DNA of 64,000 nt from Marinicauda pacifica (GTDB lineage Bacteria; Pseudomonadota; Alphaproteobacteria; Caulobacterales; Maricaulaceae). Shown in pieces: positions 45,533-55,874 of this stretch. The notes beneath the pieces were generated by a model, which saw only the letters and a list, made by a program, of their open reading frames with translations, searched no databases and had not been told where the DNA came from. The stretch covers positions 1 through 64,000 of the forward strand of contig NZ_SRXV01000001.1 in NCBI RefSeq assembly GCF_004793635.1. The letters run 5' to 3'. The translations under genes were made by a program, and so were the position numbers. Every line of letters starts with the position of its first letter. Within the stretch, counting starts at the first letter, position 1.

Positions 45533-48265
45533 TCAGTCCTGGCCCAGCCGGTCGAGAATGGCCGGAATGTGAACCTGGTCGGCCTTGTAGTTGCCAGTGA
45601 GGGCGTACATCGCGAAGTTCACACCCGTCCGGTGGGCGAGCTCGCGCTGGCGGTCGCCGCCTTCCACCGGTGCCAGCGGCTGGCCGTCCGGTCCGGTGGC
45701 CCAGGCCGAGGCCCAGTCCGCTCCGCCGATAATGACGCCGGACGTGCCATCGCGCGAGGACCCGTCCGGGTCGGCCTCAACCCAGACATTGCCGCCGCCA
45801 TAGCGGCCGGGAAAGTCGTCGAGCAGATAGAAAGTCCGGCCAAGCACGTGATCGGGTGTGATCCGGGCCAGCGGCGGGATGTCGATGGAGTCCAGAATGC
45901 GAACCAGGCCGGGATGCGGCGTCCCGCCGAGACCGGACAGGCCGGCATCGCGCGTATCGAAGATGACCAGCCCGCCCGACTGCAGATAGGCCTCGATGCG
46001 GGCGGAGGCATTCGGGCTCAGCGCCTCCGCATCCCGTGTCACCGGCCAGTAGATCATCGGATAGAAAAGGATGGGATCGGACTCGATCTGGATGGCGCGA
46101 GGCTCGCCCGGCTCGATCGCGGTGCGATTGAAGATCGTCTGGCCGAGACCGGTCAATCCGGCCCGGCTCATGCGGTCGATCTCCGCGTTGCCCGTCTGCA
46201 CGTAGCCGAAGCGCACTTCCAGTGCGCGGTCCATCGCCTCGGCATCGCTGATCGCGGCATCCTGGGCCCGGGCATCGAACGCGCCGGCGGGCAGCAGGAC
46301 GACAGCCATCGCCAGAGCGCCAAGACCCGATCGAGCGGGTCTGAGACGTCCGGTCAGGGCAAGGGCAATGAGCATGTCGGTCACCAGCAGCAGGGCGGCG
46401 AGGGTGAGCAGCAGTCCCGTCAGGCGGATTTCGCCGCCCCCTTCGCGCGTTGTCACGACGGCGCCAGGCAGGTCGCGCGGCAGGCGCACCAGCTCCGTTG
46501 CATCGTCGGCGACGTTCAGGGCGGCGCTCGCCGCGCCCAGCTGCCAGAGTCCGGGCGGGGTGTGCGGACCGGGCTCGGCTTCGCTGAACGCCGCGGCCGG
46601 GATGGGATGGGTCCGCCCTTGCGGTTCGCCGAGGCGGCCCAGGCCATCGAGTGCGCGATCGATCTGCCAGGCTCCCTGGGAGGGCGCTCCCGCGGCACTG
46701 CGCCCCGCCAGCGACAGCACCCGGCGCAGCATGGCCGGGTAGAGGCCGGAAAGCGGCAGATCGGACCAGGCCGGTCCGGCGGTGACATGGAAGAGCACGA
46801 TCCAGCCCTCGCCGCGCCGCTCGGCGGTCACCAGCGGCGTCCCGTCTTCAAGCCGTGCCCAGACCCGGGCATCCAGCGCCGGACCGGGCTCGGCCAGGAC
46901 TTGCCGGCTCACCGAGACGTCTTCGGGCAGGGTAAGCCCGGCAAACGGGCTGTCTTCGGTAAAGTGGTCGAGGCGCTGGGGATTGTCCCACGCCATCGCT
47001 CCGCCAAACAGGCGCCCGCCGGTACGCAGCGCAACCGGCAGGAGCGTATCCCCGCGCGTGGCAAGACGCGGCCCGGCAAAGCGCAGGAGCACGCCGCCCG
47101 CCTCGACGAAGGCGCTCACACGCTCGCTGTCCTCACGCGCGGCATCGACCATCACCAGCACCGACGGCTCGGCCTCCAGCAGCGCGTCGAGCGGCGAGCG
47201 CAATACTTCCGCGTGGGGCGCCAGGGCCTCGCCGGCATAGTGAAGGTCGGACAGGAGCGGCTGGTCCTGCTCGCCGCCGGCCGGTTCGATCAGCCCGACG
47301 CGCGGACGCTGCCAGCTATCGTCGGTCAGCTGGGTCGCCCCGGCCGAGCTTTCGCTCTCCACCCGGATGAGCCGCAGGCGATTGCGCAGATCGAGCGGCA
47401 CACGCGCACTGAAACTGGCCGTATCAGCGCCATCCTCGAACCGGGCCTCGCCGCGCGCCAGGGCCTGACCGGCATCGGCCACGGCGACGACCTCCACGCT
47501 GCGCGCCGGTGCGCCAGGGGGACGCACGAGTGTGACCGAGAAGCCTTCTGCATTCGCCTCGGCCGGACGCAACGCAACCGGTTCGTTGCCCTGCTCGGGA
47601 ACCGATACGATCAGCGGGCCGCGCGCTGACAGTGCTTGGGACAGGGTGCGCGATCCGTCCGACTCGATGCCGTCCGATATCCACAGCGTACGCACCCGGT
47701 CCGGCGCGCGCTCGTCGGAGAAGAGGGTCTCGGCGCGTTCAGCGGCCAGACCCCGGTCGTGGGCCCAGGCCTGAGGTTCCACGGCGGCCAGCCGGGCGAG
47801 ACTCTCGCGTGCCGGAGCAAAGCGCAGCTCGCTTGCCTCCTCCGACCGGTTGGCCTGCGCGGTGAGGATGAGCGCGGCGTCCCGGCCCGACGCGCTCGCC
47901 CGTTCCAGCGCGCTGCGCGCTTCGCCCGTCATGGCGCGCCAGTTCGACGCGCTGCTCCACCCTGAGTCCAGCACGACCAGAACCGGCAGGTCCGCCCCGG
48001 CTTCGGTGTCAGGGCGCCAGACCGGCCGGGCGAGCGCGATGACCAGCAGGGCGGCGAGCACCAGACGCAGGACGATCAGCCAGAGCGGCGTGGTTTGCGG
48101 TGTCTCGGGCGTGCGCGCGATCTGGCGCAGCAGACGGATCGGGGCGAACACGACATTGCTCGGGCTGGGCGGTGTGGCGCGCAGCACCATGAAGAGCAGC
48201 GGCAATGCCAGAAGCCCCAGCAGAGCCAGGGGCGCAGCGAAGGCGAGCGGCCCGAGCGCGATCAT
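45533..48265 (-). CDS. BatA-like / DUF4159 membrane protein (MoxR operon)
   Basis: The 910-residue protein opens with a BatA-type N-terminus with two helices (residues 5-30 and 55-80). A VWA-like segment follows, in which the metal motif is degenerate (VVLDSGWSSASNW). A third helix pair lies near 620-680, and a C-terminal DUF4159 domain follows (FGYVQTGNAEIDRMSRAGL, DPILFYPMIYWPV). It overlaps DUF58 by four bases (ATGA). It is probably a membrane partner of the MoxR ATPase. Confidence 0.85.
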   Translation of the reverse strand: MIALGPLAFAAPLALLGLLALPLLFMVLRATPPSPSNVVFAPIRLLRQIARTPETPQTTPLWLIVLRLVLAALLVIALARPVWRPDTEAGADLPVLVVLDSGWSSASNWRAMTGEARSALERASASGRDAALILTAQANRSEEASELRFAPARESLARLAAVEPQAWAHDRGLAAERAETLFSDERAPDRVRTLWISDGIESDGSRTLSQALSARGPLIVSVPEQGNEPVALRPAEANAEGFSVTLVRPPGAPARSVEVVAVADAGQALARGEARFEDGADTASFSARVPLDLRNRLRLIRVESESSAGATQLTDDSWQRPRVGLIEPAGGEQDQPLLSDLHYAGEALAPHAEVLRSPLDALLEAEPSVLVMVDAAREDSERVSAFVEAGGVLLRFAGPRLATRGDTLLPVALRTGGRLFGGAMAWDNPQRLDHFTEDSPFAGLTLPEDVSVSRQVLAEPGPALDARVWARLEDGTPLVTAERRGEGWIVLFHVTAGPAWSDLPLSGLYPAMLRRVLSLAGRSAAGAPSQGAWQIDRALDGLGRLGEPQGRTHPIPAAAFSEAEPGPHTPPGLWQLGAASAALNVADDATELVRLPRDLPGAVVTTREGGGEIRLTGLLLTLAALLLVTDMLIALALTGRLRPARSGLGALAMAVVLLPAGAFDARAQDAAISDAEAMDRALEVRFGYVQTGNAEIDRMSRAGLTGLGQTIFNRTAIEPGEPRAIQIESDPILFYPMIYWPVTRDAEALSPNASARIEAYLQSGGLVIFDTRDAGLSGLGGTPHPGLVRILDSIDIPPLARITPDHVLGRTFYLLDDFPGRYGGGNVWVEADPDGSSRDGTSGVIIGGADWASAWATGPDGQPLAPVEGGDRQRELAHRTGVNFAMYALTGNYKADQVHIPAILDRLGQD

Positions 48266-49146
48266 CGATCCATCCCCGCGATCACCTGATAGAGCGCCAT
48301 CACGGCCGATGCCGCCGGACGGTCGGTCCGGTGCGTGATGAGCGTGAAGCCGCTGCGCCGGGCCAGCCGGGCCAGCGCGTCAGCGTGTTCGCGCCACAGC
48401 GTCTGGTAGGTGTCGCGCGCCGACTGGGCGCGCCCGAACAGGAGATCGCCGTTCGAGGCCGGATCGCGAAACCGGGTCCGTCCCGAGAAGGGGAAATCCT
48501 CTTCGGCCGGGTCCACGACGCGCAGCAGGGCGCCGCCCGCGCCCGAGGCGCGCAGGCCGGCCAGACGCGCCTGCCAGGTTTCGGCCGGATCGAGAAAGTC
48601 GCTGGCCAGCACAACATGGGCATGGCGTGGCAGGGCCGGCGCCTCGACAGACCGGACATCGCCCGGCCCGTCGGCCAGCGCCTGCGCGGTACGCTCCAGG
48701 CCCCGGCGGCCGCCGCGCGCCGGACCGGTCTCGCCGAGCGCGGCGATCCGCTCGCCGCCACGTGAGAGCAGCGAAGCGAGCGCGATCAGGCAGACTGCCG
48801 CGCGGTCGCGCTTGACGGGCAGGGACGGGCTCGACAGGGCCATGCCCGCATCGCCATCGCGCCACAGGAAGACGCCGTTGGCGGCTTCCCATTCGGTTTC
48901 ACGTACGAAAAGCTGGTCGCCGCGCGCCGAGCGGCGCCAGTCGACCCGGGCTGCGCCATCCTCGCGGCGATGGGGCCGGTACTCCCAGAAGCTTTCGCCC
49001 ATTCCCGGGCGCCGCCGTCCGTGAGTGCCGTGCATGACGCTCGCAGCGATACGCTCCGCCTCTGCGAGCAAGGCCGGGAAGCTCGCGGCTTCACCCTCCG
49101 CCTCGCGGCGCAGGCGACCGGTGCGGGGCGCGCGGGTCTCGGCCAT
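48262..49146 (-). CDS. DUF58 (VWA-like) protein
   Basis: The 294-residue protein carries the DUF58 signature: GESFWEYRPHRREDGAARVDWR followed by SARGDQLFVRETEWE, then DGDAGMALSS. DUF58 proteins accompany MoxR ATPases. It starts five bases after moxR ends and overlaps the DUF4159 gene, so all four genes form one operon. Confidence 0.92.
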   Translation of the reverse strand: MAETRAPRTGRLRREAEGEAASFPALLAEAERIAASVMHGTHGRRRPGMGESFWEYRPHRREDGAARVDWRRSARGDQLFVRETEWEAANGVFLWRDGDAGMALSSPSLPVKRDRAAVCLIALASLLSRGGERIAALGETGPARGGRRGLERTAQALADGPGDVRSVEAPALPRHAHVVLASDFLDPAETWQARLAGLRASGAGGALLRVVDPAEEDFPFSGRTRFRDPASNGDLLFGRAQSARDTYQTLWREHADALARLARRSGFTLITHRTDRPAASAVMALYQVIAGMDR

Positions 49147-49151
49147 TGCGA

Positions 49152-50150
<999 letters not shown>

Positions 50151-50216
50151 CGCCTTATGTCCTTGAATGATGAACCGGAGAGAAGCCGAGCATGGCGGGA
50201 GCCAGGAAAGGTGTCC

Positions 50217-50795
50217 ATGGTTACGCACCCATCTGACGGAGATGTAATGCAGTCGCTGATCGAAGCAGCGGGTGAAAGCGGGCAGGGTCTGCCGCCCGTG
50301 GAGAAATGGGAGCCGGACAATTGCGGCGAGATGGATCTCGTCATCCGCCGCGACGGGAGCTGGTGGCATGAAGGCACGCGGATCACGCGAGAGCGTCTGG
50401 TCCGCCTGTTTTCGCGCGTTCTTCGAAAGGACGATGACGGCAAGACCTATCTCGTCACCCCGGTGGAGAAGATCGAGATCCAGGTCGAGGTCGCGCCCTT
50501 CGTCGCGATTCGCCTCGATGTCGAGGGCGAGGGCCGGGACCAGAAGATCGCTTTCCTGACGAATCTGGACGACGCCGTGATCGCCGGCCCGGATCACCCG
50601 CTGCGCATCAAGACCGGCGATGATGGCGAGCCGGAGCCCTACGTCCACGTGCGCGGAAATCTCGACGCGCTCATCAACCGGGCGACCTTCTACGATCTGG
50701 CGGAACTGGCCGTCGAGGGCGAGGACGAGGCCGGCAAGCCGGTCATGGGTGTCTGGAGCGCGGGCGTGTTCTTTCCGCTTGGCCCGAAAGCGTGA
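50217..50795 (+). CDS. DUF1285 protein
   Basis: The ATG at 50217 after AGGAAAGG gives 192 residues. The core reads CGEMDLVIRRDGSWWHEG, RERLVRLFSRVLRKDDDG and YLVTPVEKIEIQVEVAPFVA, matching DUF1285. Its structure is known for some homologues but its function is not. It starts 66 bases from the divergent moxR and overlaps the Nudix gene by GTGA, so it leads a coupled operon. Confidence 0.88.
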   Translation: MVTHPSDGDVMQSLIEAAGESGQGLPPVEKWEPDNCGEMDLVIRRDGSWWHEGTRITRERLVRLFSRVLRKDDDGKTYLVTPVEKIEIQVEVAPFVAIRLDVEGEGRDQKIAFLTNLDDAVIAGPDHPLRIKTGDDGEPEPYVHVRGNLDALINRATFYDLAELAVEGEDEAGKPVMGVWSAGVFFPLGPKA

Positions 50796-51439
50796 GGGCG
50801 CGGCCTCCCTTCAGCCCGGAGCGAGCCGTCGCCTGCCTTAAAGAGGTGCTCGACCCGGTCGATGCGCGCAAGGTCAAACCGCGCCATGGCGACGGTATGC
50901 TGGAAGAGGGCGGTCTGCCTGCGGCGCGTAACCTGAAACCGGCCGCCGTCCTGGCCCCGCTCGTGCGCAGAGGCAACACGCTGACCGTGCTATTCACTCG
51001 GCGCGCCGATCACCTCCAGGCTCATGCCGGCCAGATCAGTTTTCCCGGCGGACGCCAGAATGTGGGGCGCGAAAGCTTGGCCGAGTGCGCCTTGCGCGAA
51101 ACCCATGAGGAAATCGGCGTGCGCCCCGATGAGGTCGAGCTCCTGGGCCGGTTCGACAGCTATCAGACGGTGACGGGCTACCATATCACGCCGTTCGTCG
51201 GCCTCCTGAAGCCGGGTTTCGAAATTACGGCCGATCCCGGAGAGGTGGCCGAAGTCTTCGAGACGCCGTTCGATTTCCTGATGGATGCCCATAATCACCG
51301 GCTCGAGGAGGTGGAGTTTCGCGGCCGGCTTCGACGTTATTACGCGATGCCCTACAAGGGGCGTTATATCTGGGGCGCAACGGCGGGAATGCTCAAGATT
51401 CTCGGCGAGCGTCTGGCGACTGCCAAAGGAGCGGGCTAA
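50792..51439 (+). CDS. Nudix hydrolase, CoA pyrophosphatase type
   Basis: The 215-residue protein starts with GTG overlapping the previous stop. The Nudix box spans residues 86-110 (GGRQN...RETHEEIGV) and is preceded by HLQAHAGQISFPGG, the extended motif of CoA-cleaving Nudix enzymes such as NudL. It overlaps the next gene by one base (TAATG). Confidence 0.9.
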   Translation: MRARPPFSPERAVACLKEVLDPVDARKVKPRHGDGMLEEGGLPAARNLKPAAVLAPLVRRGNTLTVLFTRRADHLQAHAGQISFPGGRQNVGRESLAECALRETHEEIGVRPDEVELLGRFDSYQTVTGYHITPFVGLLKPGFEITADPGEVAEVFETPFDFLMDAHNHRLEEVEFRGRLRRYYAMPYKGRYIWGATAGMLKILGERLATAKGAG

Positions 51440-51714
51440 TGATCCGTATCATGGTTTTGGCGGCGATCCTGTTCGTCGCACCGCTCGTTATCTATTCGCT
51501 GATCCAGCGCTATCGGCTTTCGGTCGAGAAGCCTCTGGCTCAGAGAGACGCGCCGGTTATCGCGCTCGGCGCGGCCGGCGGCATGATGGCGCTGATCGCC
51601 ATCGCCACCTTCGCACTCCTCAGCGGTGATGAGCGGGGGGAGGAGGGCTACAGCCCGCCGCAATTCCATCTCGATTCCGAGGGCCGGGTCGTGCGCGACG
51701 AGGCGGACGGGTAG
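51439..51714 (+). CDS. small two-helix membrane protein (DUF6111-like)
   Basis: The 91-residue protein has membrane helices at about 3-22 and 42-62 and an acidic tail. Small proteins like this are common between Nudix and CCA-adding enzyme genes in alphaproteobacteria (recollection), and DUF6111 is the probable family. It is translationally coupled to the Nudix gene by TAATG. Confidence 0.72.
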   Translation: MIRIMVLAAILFVAPLVIYSLIQRYRLSVEKPLAQRDAPVIALGAAGGMMALIAIATFALLSGDERGEEGYSPPQFHLDSEGRVVRDEADG

Positions 51715-51722
51715 AGCCGGCG

Positions 51723-52964
51723 ATGCGTCTCGACCCGAACGATCACGCCTGGATGCGCCGAGCCGAGACCCGCCGCGTGATGGCGGCGCTCAATCCGGCC
51801 GGTCAGGACCTGTCGCGCTATGTGGGCGGGTGCGTGCGCAACGCCGTCTCCGGTCATCCGGTCCAGGATGTGGACATCGCGACCCGGCTTACCCCCGACG
51901 AGGTGATGCGTCTGAGCGCGGACGCCGGACTGAAGCCGGTTCCCACCGGGATCGAGCACGGGACGGTCACGGTGGTATCGGGCGGCATGCCCCATGAGGT
52001 CACGACGCTGCGAAAGGATGTCGCGACCGATGGCCGCCGCGCCGTCGTGGCGTTTTCCCAGGACTGGGCCGAGGACGCAGCCCGGCGCGATTTCCGGCTG
52101 AATGCGATCTACGCGACGCCCGAGGGCGCGGTGTTCGATCCTTTTGACGGCGCCGCCGACGCGCGTGCGGGACGGATCGTCTTCATCGGCGATGCCTCGG
52201 CGCGGATCGCCGAGGATTATCTTCGAATCCTGCGTTTCTACCGATTCAATGCCTGGTACGGGGCCGGCGCGCCGGACCCGGAGGGTCATCGCGCCTGCGT
52301 TGCCGGGCGGGCCGGTCTGGCCTCGCTGTCGGCCGAGCGTGTGTGGGCCGAATTGAAGCGATTACTGGCCGCTCCGGCCCCGGTTCCGGCCCTCGAGGCG
52401 ATGCAGGAGGGCCACATTCTTGATGAAGTCTTACCCGGCGCGCTCGACTTTAGGGTCCTGTTCAGCATAATTATTAACGATAGGGAGAAGGTCCGCGATG
52501 CCGATGCGCTCCTGCGTATCGTCGCGCTGGCCGGGGCTGAGGGTGAACGCGTGAGCGCGCTGTCGAGTGCATTGAAGGTATCCAGGGCCGAGCGCGCGCG
52601 CATGATCGCGGCGTGCCGGACCCCGCGCCTTGTGCCGGGCCGCGCGCCGGACGAGCGGGCCCGTGCGCTCTACAAGCGCGGCGGCCAGGCAGTCGCCGAT
52701 CAGTTGCGTCTCGCCGAGGCGCGCGGCGAGGGCGAAGACCATGCGCTTGAGGCCGAGCTGACCGAGGCGCTGTCCTACGAACGCCCCGAATTTCCTCTGA
52801 CGGGCCGCGATCTGATCGCGGCCGGGTTTGCGCCTGGGCCCGACCTCGGAGACCGGCTCGATGCGGCGCGCAAGGCCTGGATCGACTCCGGCTTCACGCT
52901 TGGCCGGCAGACGCTGCTCGATCAGGTCGTGATCAAGGCGTCCGGCGGGGAGCGCGACACGTGA
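51723..52964 (+). CDS. cca: CCA-adding tRNA nucleotidyltransferase
   Basis: The 413-residue enzyme has the polymerase-beta-like head YVGGCVRNAV with metal-binding Asp49/Asp51 in QDVDIATR, the RRDFRLNAIY segment near 120 and the DYLRILRFYRFNAWYG motif near 162. The C-terminal helical body is alphaproteobacterial in style. It adds or repairs the 3' CCA of tRNAs. The last codons overlap the next gene by four bases. Confidence 0.94.
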   Translation: MRLDPNDHAWMRRAETRRVMAALNPAGQDLSRYVGGCVRNAVSGHPVQDVDIATRLTPDEVMRLSADAGLKPVPTGIEHGTVTVVSGGMPHEVTTLRKDVATDGRRAVVAFSQDWAEDAARRDFRLNAIYATPEGAVFDPFDGAADARAGRIVFIGDASARIAEDYLRILRFYRFNAWYGAGAPDPEGHRACVAGRAGLASLSAERVWAELKRLLAAPAPVPALEAMQEGHILDEVLPGALDFRVLFSIIINDREKVRDADALLRIVALAGAEGERVSALSSALKVSRAERARMIAACRTPRLVPGRAPDERARALYKRGGQAVADQLRLAEARGEGEDHALEAELTEALSYERPEFPLTGRDLIAAGFAPGPDLGDRLDAARKAWIDSGFTLGRQTLLDQVVIKASGGERDT

Positions 52965-54145
52965 CCGGCAAGGCGAAACTCGACCCGGGGGTCGTGTTCA
53001 AGCGCACGATCGCGCAGATGCGCACCTTCGGCTATGTCGACCGCGGCTGGATCAAGACCGCCTATGGCGCCTTTCTCGACCGTCAGGAGAAGAAAAAGGA
53101 CGAGGCTCGGAAGAAGACCGGGTTCTGGAGCGCGCTCGGCCATGTCCTGGCCTCTTTCGTGCCGGGCCGGGCAGGCCATGACCGTCTTCCGTCCGAACGC
53201 CTCATGCGCGGCCATGAACCGGCCTCCTGGCATCTTCTGCAGGCGGTCCTCGACCATGTGCCCGAACGCGGCAAGCGCAGCCATGGCGGACGAATCTCGC
53301 GCCGGGCCAAGCCGCTCGAAAGTGTGATCGCGGATGCAGACAAGGACGATCTGAAACTTGTTGCCAAATTCCTGCGGGCCTCCGGGCTGGAGGAGACCGG
53401 ATTTCCGGTCCGCCTCATCGGGGAAGACAATGAGCGTCCAAAGCCCGGTCCGCGCGCCGGGGCCGAGACCGTGTCCAATATTACAGCCAAGCGCGGCGCG
53501 GCGCTCAGCGCTCTGACTGGCGGCCTGCTCTACCGGTTCGCCTATGATTATGACGGCCAGCTCAACTGGGACGACACACAGAAGATTTTCCGCGCCGAGG
53601 GCATTTACCGCGTCTATGTCTGCCCGCCCGAGCAGGCCTATGTCGAACAGCGCCTCATCCTGGTACGTCTGGAGGATGGTGGCGCGATCGTTCGTGCGGC
53701 CGAGATCCGGCAGGGCCGGGCCGGCTATTCGGTGCGCGGCGGCTATGTCATTCCGGCCAGCGGTGTGAACACGCTGATCCTGTCGTCCGATTTCTCCACC
53801 GAGACGATTGCCGAAATGGTGGAGGAGCTGCTGGGCGCCGATCAGCGTGCGCTCATCTTCCCGGACAATGCCGAGCCGGCCTCGCTCGGTTCGTCCTTCC
53901 TGCAGGAGCACCAGCTGGTCTTCTTCACGCTGCTCAATCGCGGGGGCGGGGAAGTGCGCGGCTCGGTGCTGGACGGACCGGTGCCTGCCGCCGCAGTCGG
54001 CTACCGTGTCTCGGCGGCTGAGCTCGGCGCGCTGGAGGAGACCCGGCTGGGCTTCCTGACGCTGGACGACATCGAACGCCCACGTGACCGCATCATGATC
54101 GCGTCGGTCGGCGCGAGCCCCTCGGTCAGCATCGAGCTGGGCTGA
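52961..54145 (+). CDS. conserved hypothetical protein, 394 residues
   Basis: It starts with GTG in a GTGA overlap with cca, so translation is probably coupled. There is no signal peptide; a helical N-terminal third (FLDRQEKKKDEARKK) with one possible hydrophobic stretch near 55-67 is followed by two thirds that are mixed alpha/beta with LLYRFAYDYDGQLNWDDTQK and YRVYVCPPEQAYVEQR. I do not recognise the family. Coupling to cca and to the Nudix enzyme suggests a housekeeping role in RNA or nucleotide metabolism, but that is inference. Confidence 0.75.
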   Translation: MTGKAKLDPGVVFKRTIAQMRTFGYVDRGWIKTAYGAFLDRQEKKKDEARKKTGFWSALGHVLASFVPGRAGHDRLPSERLMRGHEPASWHLLQAVLDHVPERGKRSHGGRISRRAKPLESVIADADKDDLKLVAKFLRASGLEETGFPVRLIGEDNERPKPGPRAGAETVSNITAKRGAALSALTGGLLYRFAYDYDGQLNWDDTQKIFRAEGIYRVYVCPPEQAYVEQRLILVRLEDGGAIVRAAEIRQGRAGYSVRGGYVIPASGVNTLILSSDFSTETIAEMVEELLGADQRALIFPDNAEPASLGSSFLQEHQLVFFTLLNRGGGEVRGSVLDGPVPAAAVGYRVSAAELGALEETRLGFLTLDDIERPRDRIMIASVGASPSVSIELG

Positions 54146-54152
54146 TCTCCAT

Positions 54153-55073
54153 TTACGGCCAGCGCGCTTCGGGCGGCATGGAGGAGAGGATGCTCTTCAC
54201 ATTGCCCCCGGTTTCCAGCCCGAACTTGGTGCCGCGATCGTAGAGCAGGTTGAACTCGGCATAGCGGCCGCGCCGGATCAGCTGTTCCTCGCGATCGGCC
54301 TCGCTCCAGGGCGTATCCATGCGACGGCGCACGATCTGCGGGTAGATGTCCAGAAATGCCTCGCCGACATCGCGCGTGAAGGCGAAATCGGCATCGAAAT
54401 CGCTGCTGTCGAGATGGTCGTAGAAAATGCCGCCGACGCCGCGCGGCTCGCCGCGGTGTTTCAGCCAGAAATACTCGTCGCACCAGGCTTTGTACTTTTC
54501 GAAATACGCCGGGTCGTGCGCGTCACAGGCTTCGCGCGCTGCGGCGTGAAACGCCTGGGCGTCTTCGAACGCTTCGTCGCGCTGGTAGTCCTGGGTGGGG
54601 TTGAGGTCCATCCCGCCGCCAAACCAGTTCAGCGTGGTGGTGATGTAGCGCGTATTCATGTGCACCGCCGGGACATGCGGATTGCGCATGTGGGCGATCA
54701 GCGAAATCCCGGTGGCGAAGAAGCGCGGATCGTGATCCGCCCCGCGCACGCGGCTCGCAAAATCGGCGCTGAACTCGCCATAGACGGTCGAGACGTGCAC
54801 GCCGACCTTCTCGAACAGGCGGCCATGCATCATGCCCATGACGCCCCCGCCCAGATCCTCGCTCCCGTCGCCGCGCGTCCAGGGCGTGCGCTCGAACCGT
54901 CCCGCCTCGCCGGGATAAAGGCCGGGCTCGGCCGCGTCCTCGAGCGCTTCGAACGCATCGCAGATGCGATCGCGCAGCGCTTCAAACCAGGTGCGTGCCT
55001 CGGAACGGCGCGCCAGCAGCGTTTCGGGATCGACAGGAGCGCTCGAGGCGCCGGAGGTGGAGGAATCGCTCAT
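54153..55073 (-). CDS. hemF: oxygen-dependent coproporphyrinogen III oxidase
   Basis: The ATG at 55073 gives 306 residues. Characteristic segments are [33 protein letters not shown] followed by [11 protein letters not shown], and [16 protein letters not shown]. HemF oxidatively decarboxylates coproporphyrinogen III to protoporphyrinogen IX in haem synthesis. It converges on the 394-residue gene with 7 bases between. Confidence 0.96.
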   Translation of the reverse strand: MSDSSTSGASSAPVDPETLLARRSEARTWFEALRDRICDAFEALEDAAEPGLYPGEAGRFERTPWTRGDGSEDLGGGVMGMMHGRLFEKVGVHVSTVYGEFSADFASRVRGADHDPRFFATGISLIAHMRNPHVPAVHMNTRYITTTLNWFGGGMDLNPTQDYQRDEAFEDAQAFHAAAREACDAHDPAYFEKYKAWCDEYFWLKHRGEPRGVGGIFYDHLDSSDFDADFAFTRDVGEAFLDIYPQIVRRRMDTPWSEADREEQLIRRGRYAEFNLLYDRGTKFGLETGGNVKSILSSMPPEARWP

Positions 55074-55178
55074 GGGCACGGGTCTTGGTCTTGCTGAAGG
55101 CCGGGTGAAGCCCGTCTTCTGACCGGTCAGGGCGGATTTGGCTAGGCCCCCGTGCAATAACAGTCGCGGCAGCAGGCT

Positions 55179-55787
55179 TCACGTCCCGCGGTGGGACTCG
55201 ATGAGGGCTGCAAGTTCCTCGCCTACCGACAGGACGGGCTCTGTCTTGCGCGCCGTGCGGGACAGAATCAGCGCTCCTTCGATCGAGGAGAGGATGAGAA
55301 GCGCCAGCCGGCCAGCGCGCTCGGGCGCAATGCCGTCTGCTTCGAGCCTCAGCTTGAGGGCATCCTGCCAGGCGGCGAAAACGCCCTCCAAGGTATCGCT
55401 CGCTTCGCTGTCACCGGGCGCCAGCTCCAGCGCCAGCGTTGCCAGCGGGCAGCCCTGACGAAAGCGCGACTCCTCCAGCCACGTAGCCAGCTGGCCGGTG
55501 AACTGAACGACGAATTGCGCACTGCTCGCACTCTCGCCCGCCATCCGCGCCATGGTGTCGGCGAAGCGGGCCCCGGCCACGCGTGCCGCTTCGCCGGCCA
55601 GATCCCGCTTTCCGTTTGGAAAGTAATGGTAGAGCGAGCCCTTCGGCGCCTTGGAGGCGCGAAGAATCTCCGTCAGCCCTGTGCCCGCATAGCCCTGTGA
55701 CTGAAACAAGCGTGCGGCGGCCTCAACGATACGCGTGCGCGCGGTTGGCCGCTCGTGCGCGTCTTGCGATCTACTTGGACGGACCAT
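55179..55787 (-). CDS. TetR-family transcriptional repressor
   Basis: The 202-residue protein has a TetR helix-turn-helix (TRIVEAAARLFQSQGYAGTG, then SKAPKGSLYHYFPNGKRDL, residues 17-62) and a helical ligand domain with a RQGCPLATLALELA segment near 112 typical of the LmrA/YxaF/AcuR-like group. The Cys there may sense electrophiles, as in NemR-type repressors (inference). It is divergent from the thioesterase, with an operator in the gap. Confidence 0.92.
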   Translation of the reverse strand: MVRPSRSQDAHERPTARTRIVEAAARLFQSQGYAGTGLTEILRASKAPKGSLYHYFPNGKRDLAGEAARVAGARFADTMARMAGESASSAQFVVQFTGQLATWLEESRFRQGCPLATLALELAPGDSEASDTLEGVFAAWQDALKLRLEADGIAPERAGRLALLILSSIEGALILSRTARKTEPVLSVGEELAALIESHRGT

Positions 55788-55843
55788 GGCGCGCTCCTCA
55801 TGCGTTCGATTCTTCTTTTCTAGACCCGGCTCATCAGTCTATA

Positions 55844-55859
55844 TAGACCGGTCGGTCTA
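55844..55859. promoter_or_regulatory. TetR operator palindrome
   Basis: TAGACCG-GT-CGGTCTA is a perfect 7-bp inverted repeat located 56 bases from the tetR start and immediately before the thioesterase gene. The TAGACC/GGTCTA arms are typical of operators for this TetR group. Binding would block both promoters. Confidence 0.8.
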
Positions 55860-55874
55860 ATCATGGAGCCTTCA

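Noticed and set aside
45446-47629. 727-codon plus-strand open frame in the MoxR operon
   Set aside because: It is a shadow of the DUF4159 gene, which has clear domain motifs on the minus strand.
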